A stretch of 64,000 bases of DNA from Abelmoschus esculentus (lineage: Eukaryota; Streptophyta; Magnoliopsida; Malvales; Malvaceae): assembly GCA_035048815.1 (NCBI GenBank), contig JAUCBN010000055.1, positions 2,983,501 to 3,047,500 of the forward strand, given 5' to 3'. How positions within the stretch are numbered: the first letter of the stretch is position 1; every line of letters starts with the position of its first letter. The translations under genes were made by a program, and so were the position numbers. This document shows, in pieces, positions 24,037 through 36,000 of this stretch. The notes under the pieces were generated by a model that did no database searches, was not told the DNA's origin, and was given only the letters and a program-made list of their open reading frames with translations.

Positions 24037-27000
24037 TCATGATGGAAGAGAGGCGGCAGATGCCTTCTCCATTTTCTCCTTTTCAATCTCGGCTCTCCTC
24101 TTCTCGGCATGCTGAGCAACACCGTTCGCAAGAGCTTGATAGTGGAAATCCAGTGTTTGTGTAAGGTTCTGGAACCTCATAGGATCTGATGCTTGCAAAA
24201 CTAGATTTACAATTGGGGAAGAAAAAGGTCAGCTTTTCAGACAATGCCATGAAAAATCAATGGTTGTATTAGTTGTTTTAGGCTGAAGAGATATTTACCT
24301 TTGACAGTATCGACAAAGAAAACAAAAGGGTCTACTTCATCGATTGGAGACTGTAACTCCTCATCATTGCTAATATCATAATCAGAGTCATCGTCTTCGT
24401 CATCGTCTTTTGCACGGAAAGACTTAGCCTGTAGAAAACAAAGTCCGGTGATCTTAAATAAAGAACAGGAATCCTTTTTTCTTAAGGATCAAAAATAAAG
24501 CATACCTGAGCAGCTAATTTTTGAAGCCTGATGCTATCAGCTTCATCACCATCCTCTGCATCAACTCCCATTTCTTTGTCAGAGCCATCAGCATCATCGT
24601 CCTCATTATCAGACTCGAAACCATCCATACCATCATCATCTTCAGCCTCTTCCTCCTTTGCAGCTTCTGCTGGCATAAATAGAGAAAACTCTAGGTATTA
24701 CAGAAAAATATGGAAAATGATAAAATCTAAAAGATAGAAAATGAAGACAAAAAAACACAAAGTTTGCAGGTTCAGACACATAACAGTTGCACATAGTGCA
24801 TGCACACTCATGCAAACCTACAGAGAGAGAGAGAGAGAGAGACCTGCAACTTGATCCTTGTATGCAACAAGGAGATCAAGGGTGGCCCTAAACACACGTC
24901 CAAGAGCCTCCCCAGATAACTGTTCACCGGGAAGTGCAAGCAGTGAAGTAAGGCCCAGGCAGCACACTTTCTTATCATGTTCCCTGTAGAACCCAGTTAT
25001 GAAATCACAGCCAGACATGCCAATATAAAAAATTCATAATAAAACTAACGCTGTAAGACTAAAGGCTTGTATGGGGAGGGGAGATGGAAGATGATTAAAG
25101 GGAATATAAACGACATACCGCTTAAAATTAACCCGCACACCACTCCTACTAACTTGCTGCAACAACTGGAACCAAAGGTTGAACACTTCCGATGTAACAC
25201 AAAACTTGTCCAATAGGCTGACTGTCAAAGTCGAATTGTAATATACTGCATTGGCAACCTAGGTTAAAGAAAACCAGCAGTGTTAGAAAATCACAGGAAA
25301 AGGAAATGTTGTTTCCAGGAACAGTGTTCAACTTGCAAAAAAATATAAGTTTTTATGCTCGTAAGAATAAATAGCCGGCAATAGCCAATGCACTACAAAT
25401 TTTAACATAAAAGGACGATCTAGACCCTAACAAGAACATGCTGAGACAACATAGTCCATTATTTCGAACTTGTAAGAGGAAACAAAAAATGAGACATTAT
25501 ACATATCAAAATTAACTTAAATTGACGATAAATAAATCAACTAGTTGTAACATTAAGTACCCTTGTGTTGGTGAATCGTGAATAACATCAAATTTGTAAT
25601 ATTTACAAGATATAACCATCCGAAGAACATCATCTTGCAGAAAATACAGCTAGGTCCAGCCACTTTACCACTTGTACAAGAAGGCATTTCAACTGTGATT
25701 TCTCCACTCGATGCAAACGATCAAGTGTGATTCTCAGATATGGTTCAACCCAATGATCTACCTGCCCTCTACAGTTTTGAAACACTACTTCTATCAGCTT
25801 TGGGGCTGGCTCAATGTCACTGTCCTCTAAATTTTTATCTGACATAATCTGCCCAAGAAAAGAAAATAGCATGGGCCTTGTAAACCAAAGGGATTGGCAC
25901 CAAGAAATATTCCCTCGTTCATTTTCATTAACCCACGAGAGTTGTCTATCTACAGGAAACTTTTAACAAAGGAAGGAACTCACAGATGAAATCATATTCC
26001 AAAGACTTTGCTGGTAGTCTGGTTCCTTGCAATTAAGAAAATGAGCAGTCCCCCTGGATATATAGTTGTCCAAAGGAACCAAAATATCTGCATGAAAACA
26101 TTTATAACTTAGAAACAAGACAATTTCCAGATGAACTCAAAACTAGATATTGATAAATTGAAATTGGATAGCCGAAAAAAGTCTGAACCCCTTCTGTAGT
26201 TGTCATATAAAATGTTTACAAGGACCCAGTAGAACCAACAGAGATGAAATTTCCACATACTGTCATAAACAGATCTGAACATCAACATTGCCTTTGGTGA
26301 TCCAATCCCAAACTAACACAAGGAAGTCTTAGAAATTATTCCAGATACCAAAACTTGATACAATGACCGACTGTTTCATACAAAAGTGTTTACTCTAGGT
26401 CCTAGTACTTGCATGAACAAAATATTCAATATCAAGCAAGTTAACAAACATAATGAATTCCATCAACAAATAAGACACAAAATATTTGCAATTTATTTGA
26501 CACTGTTTTTTTATTACGTTTTTAGAACTTAATTGACAATGTGGATACCAGAAACATCTGTATTGTCAGGCATAATGTTTTCCGAAGAGCAAAGGTATCA
26601 CTATGTAACTCTTTTTTTCTGATAATGCATCACTCTGTATCACTTGAAAACTAAATGAAAGAATTTTTAAACTGCTGAGTACAAAGTCCAATTAAAATTC
26701 CCTAAAACATTCATATATGGAAACAATAAAGGAAAAGAAAAGAAGAAAAAGTAGACGGAATCATACTTGGAAAGAAGTCTATAGCCCAATCAGCTAATGC
26801 TTCCATCATCAGAGGCCAAAGGCTCCACATATCCAATGATATAGTTGGAGAAAAGAAGGTCATATATGAAACAATATCCAAGACTTCTTCAAAAACATCT
26901 GCAGAAGAACAAGAAACATAAATTTGACAAAAATAGGCCCTAGTACAATATTGTGAGTCAAATTTTGCAAGATTAAATGCTACGGTTGAAAAACTATTCA

Positions 27001-30000
27001 ATAATGCTACAGCTGCAAGGTTGTTTTAAACAAATCTTAACCATGGTGACATATAGGTTTGGTGGTATCTTTACCACAATGCTAAGCTTTCACAGAGATG
27101 AGGATGACAGTTATTAACTCATCCAAAAAGTTTCCTGCTTACAGACAGTATTTCAGGGTTAATTTGACAAATGCCTGATGTGTTCACGTGCAAGTCCTAT
27201 TATATGCAATAATGCAAATTTTAAGGGGAAAACAGCATTAAACCATGGCAAATTGTCATTTCACTTTTGAACTTTAAATTCTTTCATTGACTTGACTCTA
27301 TATTCAGTACTGGTTTCTTGTTGCCCAAAAGTATGCATCACTATTAAGAAAATCAGACAAATAAAAGGAATCAACAGACAAGAGAGAAAAGTAGGAACAC
27401 TTTACCTTGTCCATCAGTTGTTAACATTCTTTGCGTGATTGGAAGCAAAGTTGGCTCCACCTGAACAAAAAGGTGCGGAAGCCTACTAACTGATTCAAGT
27501 ATTGTGCTTATGGCACGCAAACATCCAACTGCAGCCAGAGCAGCAGGATCATCAGCTTCTGCAGTGTTCATACACCTCCAGAATGCAGCTGCCTGGAAAC
27601 AGATGCATGATAGTGTCAGTATAAAAAATATGATATTTAGTGCTTAAGAAAATTATGGCAACATGCATTACCAGATTCTGACATAATCCAAGAGCATAAG
27701 GCGCCATCTCCTCCCCAAACTTGTCGACTATAGTCTCCAGAGTAAAGACAAGGTCCTCATTCTCAACTTCATTCATAAGTTTGAAAATCTCTGACAGAAA
27801 AGAAATTGCAAATGAATTGACTATTTTTAATAAAGAAAATTAACCATGTACAGTGTGAAAGCTGACTGGAATCATGTACATGAAACCAAAGTAGAGAAAG
27901 AACAGAAAACAGTGTTCCGAAGAGCAAAATTATTTTTAAGACAACCATCAATAATTAGGGGCTATTAATAAAACACAATCAAGCTCCAAATACCACTTAC
28001 CCTCAAGTAGCTGAGGAAGAATAGGACGAATCTCATTTAAATCTGCATATAAAACCATTTCTTGTCTGTTAAGCCCTCAACACTCAGAATGATGTAAAAT
28101 GTAGGTGCAGATGGATAGAAGAAAAAGAAGTAACCAGCAATGAAACTACAAGTTCAGATTTGGCCCAAGCTAGCTCAATCCAATCCCAACTCATACAAAA
28201 CAAAATAGAGAGAAAAGTACAAGCTGCATACCTCTGCATGCTTCTACAAATGATCTTAATGCAAAAACTGAATCAACACAAACAGGAAGCTCTGGATCAC
28301 GCAACCCAGAAACAACACTATGCAGTGCCTGGCGAAAATTATTCTGGTCTGAGAAGTTTACATAGGCATACTGTCCTGCTACCCATGCAGCCTAATATCC
28401 ATACCAAAAAAGGTACAAAACTGATAAAATTCTCACATACAAATATCTCTTGCAGACCTTGAATAAGATGCCTTCAAGACTGAAAGATAGGAAAACAAAC
28501 CTTGGCCCTTAGATGACCAAAATGACTTCGGAACTCTGGGAAAACATGTTGCATCAACATATGTTCCAATTCAGATTTGTAGGGCTCAGTTTGTTTCAGT
28601 TTATCACAAAGTGCTCCAATGGCAAGAAGAGCACCATCTTTCTGTCGAAAGGGCTTATATTCTACTGGTGCTGCATCATATCTGGAACAAAGAGTACAGT
28701 GAATATACCAAAACAAAACAAAAACAAACTAACATCAAAGAAAACCAACACTCCCAATCTCTATTAGGTCTATGTAAAAAGACACCTTTTCAAAATTTCC
28801 ACAATGAATTGAATGAGCTTTTGAAGATTCTCTTTTCCACGTTTTCTGACCAACTCACTAACAAAGTCCATGGAAGCAGTCCTAGGACTATATAAATCTT
28901 CAATTATATCTGCAGTACAGAAATTCAATGTATGAATCAGTATGATCAGTACAGGGTTTGGTAAGGCTAACAGGTTTAGTAGTTTACCATAGCCCTTCCT
29001 CACATACTCATGTGGATCTTCCTCCCAAAGCTTTTGATCATTGTCATTGAAGCACATGAGAGGGAAAACTATTTCAAAAAGGAGGACATCAAGTTGTGGC
29101 TGCAACAATGTATACATGCTATTTTTTGAAACGCTGCACAAATAGTTTTTTGGGTCAAAGTCCATTATTATCATTTCTGAAAACATTAAAACAACTTACA
29201 ATACAGAATCATAGAAAAAGAGGATATGACATCAGTGAAATCTGCAATATCATCTAGTCTTGAATCTTTACACAACTACTAAGGCTGCCAATAAACAATT
29301 CTACACCACCACAAAGTGAGAGTAAAGCGAATATGTATAAATTCTTATCAATGGCCAAAACATCATAATTTATTAACATACGGAACAGAAGTAGAATTAG
29401 TTATGACAGAAAGAAATGACTCAAATTACACTGCTACAAAAATCATGTTTTGAAATCGTCAGAACTGCGTAATAGTTAGTTAATCATAATCCATAAGAAA
29501 GATCAGCATATTGCTCTCTATCTCTCAGACACAGAAAGAACGTAGCAGACAACACTGGAAAGAAAATATGTATCTCAATACTATCATTTCAGTAAAAAGT
29601 GGGCTACCTTTACCCTGAAACAATAGCCAGCTGGAAAAAAATGTTGGTTATATCTATTAGGATTAAGTCTCCTATTTTATAGAATCTTATCATCTAGAGA
29701 TAAATACCTATTTCTTAGGAGCTTTATTAGTTAGTTTATTTATCTTTAAATTATGTTAGAGACCTATCTGAGATAGGTAATTTATTCTATTGTAAACTCT
29801 TCTCTTAGAGTCTATATATTAGACTTTAAGTGTTTGAATAAAATTAAGTCGACAGAGTATTTCAACTCTCTGTTTAACATGGTATCAGTTAGGTCGATCC
29901 TTCATCTGTCTCTATTCCTTTGAGTATCGATCTGTTGTTCCTCTTTTTTCTCTCATCCTAACCCAGATCAATCGACTTCTGAGGTTAGTAGTCAAAACAA

Positions 30001-33000
30001 TCCTTCACAATCAGAGTCTCAAATTTCTGATTCATCTCTCACCCTTATTACCACCTACAAATTGAATGGCCACAATTACCTTCCATGGTCACAATCTGTT
30101 CGCTTATATATCACTGGCAGAAGAAAGGAAGCATATCTTGATGAATCCTCACCTATTCCAGCCCCTATAGATCCTAAGTACAACACTTGGTTGAGTGAGA
30201 ACACCATGATAATGTCATGGCTCATCAACTCGATGATTCCTGAAGTTGGAGAGGATTTTATGCTATATAAGACTGTTGCAGAGATCTGGATTGCAGCCAG
30301 GGATACATATTCCAATGCTGATAACACTTCAGAGTTGTTTGGAGTGGAAAATCAGATCAAAAATCTTCGATAAGGAGAACTTTCTGTTATTAAATACTAT
30401 GGGTTATTGAACAAGTATTGGCAGCAGATAGATTTGTATGAAAATCTTGAGTGGAGGTGTCAAGAAGATCAAATGCTTTTTAACAAACAAAAGAATCAGA
30501 GACGTGTTTTTCAGTTCCTATCTGGACTGAATGATGAATTTGATGGGGCAAGAGTGAGAATACTAGCTTCAAAACCTCTTCCTTTGGTTCGAGAAGTTTT
30601 CTTTGAGGTAAGAAGAGAGGAAAGTAGACGAGAAGTGATGCCATCAGCAAGCCTGCAATCTGATGCTTCTGCTTTGGTAACCGGTTCCAATTCTAGAGTT
30701 CCATAAAAGAGGAATCGTCCTTGGTGTGAACACTGTAAAGAGGTAGGACATATGGTGGATAAGTGCTGGAAACTGCATGGAGACTTGAAGTCTCCTCGAC
30801 CTCCAGTTCACAAAGAGGCTTACATAGTTACTCAAAGAGACTCGGACAACAACTTTAGTCCTAAGCAAATTGAGGAACTACAGAGACTTCTCAGCTCCAT
30901 GTCAGCAAAACCATCCACAGAGGCTTTCGCTGCTAATGCAGGTACTGGTTCCTCTAATACATCAGTCCCTTGGATAGTGAACTCAGGGACGACAGATCAC
31001 ATGACAGGCAATAGATCTTTACTGGAAAATTATGGTGAGAATAGGTTGCCAGCATCCATTCGTATTGCTGATGGTTCTCTAAATTGTGTGAAAGGGACTG
31101 GTTCAGTTACATTGACTAATGGTTTAGTGCTCCATAATGTGCTCTATGTTCCAAAACTTACTTGCAATCTTTTATCCATAAGTAAGTTAATTCGTGATTC
31201 CAATTGTAATGTGGTATTTGGTTCTGGTGGTTGTGTTTTTCAGGAACAAGAATTGAAGAAGGTGATTGGCAATGCTAGGCTTGACAAAGGTCTTTACATC
31301 CTTCAAAACCTTGCATCCCAAACTATGGCCTTGTCCACTCAACTTAGGAATTCAGATTTAGGAATTAATGATGTTTTATTATGGCACTATCGTTTAGGCC
31401 ATCCTAGTTTTTCCTATTTGTCAAAAATGTTTCCAGCTTTATTTCTTAATAAAATTCCTACTCAATTTTCTTGTGAATTTTGTCAACTAGATAAGCATAC
31501 TCGACAATCTTATTCCCCTGCATCATTCGAACACACCAAACCTTTTTCTATTATTCATAGTGATATCTGGGGTCCTTGTTCTGTTAAAAGTCTATCTAGA
31601 TATAGGTGGTTCATCTCCTTCATAGATGACTCCACTCGAACCACTTGAGTCTTCCTTATGAAAGAAAAATCTGAGGTTGATTCTATTTTTCGTCAATTTT
31701 ATCAAACAATTCTCACTCAATTTGACACAAAGATTAAAATACTTCACAGTGATAATGGAAGTGAATATTTGAGTACTTCTCTTCAGTCTTTCCTTGTGAA
31801 CAAAAGGATTGTACATCTTACTTCATGTGTCAATACTCCCCAACAAAATGGAATTGCAGAAAGGAAAAACAAACATATTCTTGAGGTTACCAGGTCTCTA
31901 ATGTTTACTACTTATGTACCTAAATATCTTTGGGGGATGTTGTTCTTACAGCTACATATCTTATCAATCGTATGCCAAGTAAGACCCTTGATTTTCGAAT
32001 CCCTACAGAGGTCCTTTTTCAGTCTTTTCCTCATTTTAAACCCTTATATTCCAAACTTCCTCCTCGGGTATTTGGATGTACTGTTTTTGTTCATGTACAT
32101 CACAATGCTAGAAGCAAGTTGGATCCTAAGTCTCTCAAATGTGTGTTTATAGGATACTCACCTACTCAAAAAGGATATAAATGCTATTCCCCATCTACAA
32201 GGAAAACATTTGTGTCATTTGATGTCACCTTTTTTGAAAATACATCATATTTCTCTCAAGCTAAAATTCAGGGGGAGAATCATAAGGATTTTCAGCTTGA
32301 TATAACCTTTCAACCGAGTGTTAATTCTACTGGTTCCAGCAGCAGACCAGTTCCTACTGGTTCCAGCAATCCCACTGGTTCCAGTAGCAGTACTAGTCCT
32401 AGCAATAGTGATTCTACTGGTTCTAGCAGTCCTAATGTTCCTACAGTTGCTATTGATCCACAAATACCAAATGTCTCAGTTGAGGAGTTAAACCCTTCTT
32501 TATCACAGTAATCTATTCCAAGCCCTTGTAAAACACCAGCCACTGCGAAAAATCCATCCACTAATGATCTTGACACCTTACCATCTGAACTTAAGGTGTA
32601 TTCCAAGAGAGAAAAAAAACACAGTAGATGATATTTGTCAGCCTAGTAATGTCCAACAATCAGATTTAATTTCTGTTGCTGAAAAAGGGGCTAATGATGC
32701 TGGAACAGAGAGCAAAGAAGGGGCTAGTGATGCTGGAGCAGAGAGCAGTGAAGGGTTTCCAAAGACTGTTGATACAAACCTTGATGACTTTCCTATTGCC
32801 ATCAGGAAAGGGGTAAGGAAGTGCACGGTACATCCTATAAATAAATATTTAGCATATGGAAAACTAAAGTCTGAATTCAAGGCTTTTATTGCTAATGTTA
32901 ATCATGAGATAATACCAAAGAATGTGACAGAAGCTCTTCAATCACCAAAGTGGAGGAAAGCTGTAGAAGAAGAAATAAAGGTTTTACAAAAGAATGACGC

Positions 33001-36000
33001 TTGGGAGTTGACAGACCTGCCTGTTGGAAAGAATGCAGTGGGTTGTAGATGGATATTTACTATAAAGTACCAGTCTAAAGCAGTCTCCCAGAGCTTGGTT
33101 TGATCGATTTGCTAAAGCTGTGGTTCAAAGTGGATTTGTACAAAGTCAAGCTGATCATACTCTTTTCAAGAAAAAGGTCCTAAGTGGTAAAATTACACTT
33201 TTAATTGTTTATGTTGATGATATAATTGTTACTGACAATGATGATGAAGGAATAGAAAAACTAAAAGAGAACCTTGCAAGAGAATTTGAGATCAAAGATC
33301 TAGGAACCATGAGGTATTTCCTAGGCATGGAAGTTGCAAGATCCAAGGAAGGACTAGTTATAAACCAACGCAAGTATGTGTTGGATCTTCTTACCCAGAC
33401 AGGAATACTTGGTTGTAAACCAAGTGATACTCCAATGGAACCAGGGCTGAGATTTAGCAAAGAAGGAGCAGGAAATCCTATAAATAAAGAAATGTACCAG
33501 AGACTTGTTGGAAAATTGATCTATCTCTCACTCACTCGACCTGACATTGCTTACTCAGTTAGCATTGTTAGTCAATATATGAGTGATCCCCGAGAAGAAC
33601 ATCTGGAAGCCGTAAATAGAATTTTGAGATTCTTAAAGTCTACACCGGGAGCAGGACTTATTTTCAGAAAATATCAAGACAGAAGTGTAAGGGTCTACAC
33701 AGATGCTAGTTGGGCAAGTGAATTAACTGATAGAAGGTCTATTAGTGGCTACTGTACTTATGTTTGGGGCAATCTTGTCACATGGAGAAGCAAGAAACAA
33801 TCTGTTATCTCTAGAAGTAGTGCAGAATTTGAGTTTCGAGCAATGGCTCTTGGAATTTGTGAAGGAATATGAATCAAGAAGGTACTCTCAGAACTTGAGT
33901 TGGATAATGAAGAAAGTTTTGAGGTTCTTAGTGATAGTCAATCAGCCATGAGCATAGCCAGAAATCCGGTTCAACATGATCGTACGAAGCATATCGAGAT
34001 AGATAGACACTTCATTTATGAGAAGGTCAATAATGGAGTAGCTAACTTGAAGTATGTTCCCACAACAAAGCAGCTTGCGGACATCTTCACCAAAGCTCTT
34101 CCAAGATCAACTTTTGATGAAATTTCGTCCAAACTGGGTATATACAATGTATATACACCAATTTGAGGGGGAGTGTTGGTTATATCTATTAGGATTAAGT
34201 CTCCTATTTTATAGGATCTTATCATCTAGAGATAAATACCTATTTCTTAGGAGCTTTATTAGTTAGTTTACTTATCTTTAAATTATGTTAGAGACCTATC
34301 TGAGATAGGTAATTTATTCTATTGTAAACTCTTCTCTTAGAGTCTATATATTAGACTTTAAGTGTTTGAATAAAATTAAGTCGACAGAGTATTTCAACTC
34401 TTTGTTTAACAAAAAAGAATAACTGGACATAGTATACCAACTAAAGAACATCAGAGGCACCAGTCAATGACACGACTTGGGCAGAAAGATGGTGCAAACC
34501 TGCTGCTTAAAAATTGAAGAATAAGGTTGGTAACTTTGTCAGGGAGATAGCCCCCAACACGAATAAAGTCCAATAAGTTTAAGTGGCATCCCAAAATTTT
34601 TCCTGCATAATTCTTCTGAAACATATGGGCGAAAGCCCTGTTTTCTAGATTCCTAAGCTTTAAATCTCCAAACCTATCAAATACTCAACGAAATCACAAA
34701 AAAAAAGAAACTAATAACACGCCCACCAGAAATTACTCCGAACCATGTTCCAATTTTTTAAAACATAGTCATAACGAGTGTACAGTCTATTTAATATATG
34801 AACTGTCCATTTCTTCACCTTCCACCACCCCCATGATTTCCTGAGCTCAGGATCTACAGGTTGGCCTTCCACAGGTACAGGCCTCTCCAGAACATTTAAG
34901 AAAAGCATCATCCAAGCATCGAATATATTTGGATCATGTAACTGCCTTGGAATCTCCAACTGAAAATTAGAGATATAGCCCAAAGATGGCATATGAATCA
35001 AACAAATCTCGTAAACGCCAAGTCACAGGAAACAACTTGCAGAAGAAATAATAATAAAGTGTGCACAAAATATTTGGCAAGCAATTTTTCCTCAGATCAA
35101 AATAATCAATAAGAATGCACAAAAATTATTATTTATAGGGTTAATTACAGTGGAGGTCACGTTTGTTTGCCTCCAATACAAATTTAGTCACCGATTTTGA
35201 AAATCGAGCAATATAGTCACATATGTTTTCGGGCTGTAAACTTATGGTCATTGAGACGTTTATTGCCGTTAAACTTTAACGGGAAGCTGATCTGTCATAA
35301 TAAGAAAATGATAAACTACTTAAATAGTCCTTATATTATTTTTTTACTTATGTTTTATCTTTAATTTGACCCTTAAGATTTTAAATCTTTATATTTTCAC
35401 TATCTTCTCAAACAATAAATTTGCAAAACATCTTAGTACTATACAGTTCAGAAGGGCACAACATCTTCTCCGGAAATATTATCTTGGTAAGAACTTTCGC
35501 TATCCAATCTGTAACCACCATGTTATTATCTGATATGTATGCAGCTGCATGTAGTTGTTCCATGACTTTCGGATCGATCTCCAGAGACCATTTGAAGCCT
35601 ATAGACTCGCGGAAACTATGGTTCATTTCGTCTGATACTTTCTGTGCCAGTGCATCAAAATCAAATGGCTTGAAAACCACGTTTTCAATTGGTTGTTCGA
35701 AGAAATGTTGCAACCAAGGTGTGGTGTTCTCAGGAACAGTCTCATTTTCAACGGTTCCATCATTGGTTTCTTCAGCTGGAATGTTCAAATCTAGATCCAG
35801 ACATGATGTCCGGTTTGCCCGTTTAACCATTTCAGTGATCTCGTGTTGCTCTGTTGTTTTGTTGGACCCAGTCAACTTTCTTTTATTGACAAACCCCACC
35901 TTAGAGACACTTACCGGCCTCGAGTCTTGGCCAATTGTGTTGTTGTCTTGCTTGATCAACATCTGCAGCGGCCAGCCCTTGGCTCTCAATATGTTATCCT

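Larger units (their letters stand above)
29642..34411 (+). mobile_element. Ty1/copia LTR retrotransposon in intron 7 of the importin gene, defective
   Basis: The element is 4770 bp with 238-bp LTRs (TG..CA) and the 5-bp flank AAAAA on both sides (29637-29641, 34412-34416). A primer-binding site TGGTATCAGTTAGG follows the 5' LTR at 29880, and a purine tract precedes the 3' LTR (34163-34173). Order is gag (from about 30062), zinc knuckle (C-x2-C-x4-H-x4-C near 30727), protease, integrase, reverse transcriptase, RNase H, which is the copia order. Breaks: stops at about 30371, 30704, 31646 and 32509, a frameshift near 31930, Asn in place of the expected catalytic Asp of the protease (near 30978), and an internal deletion at about 33070-33085 removing the first part of the reverse transcriptase, although the later YVDD box remains. 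It runs antisense to the host gene. Confidence 0.95.

Noticed and set aside
24826..24842. GA dinucleotide run
   Set aside because: A simple microsatellite in importin intron 19; no function implied.
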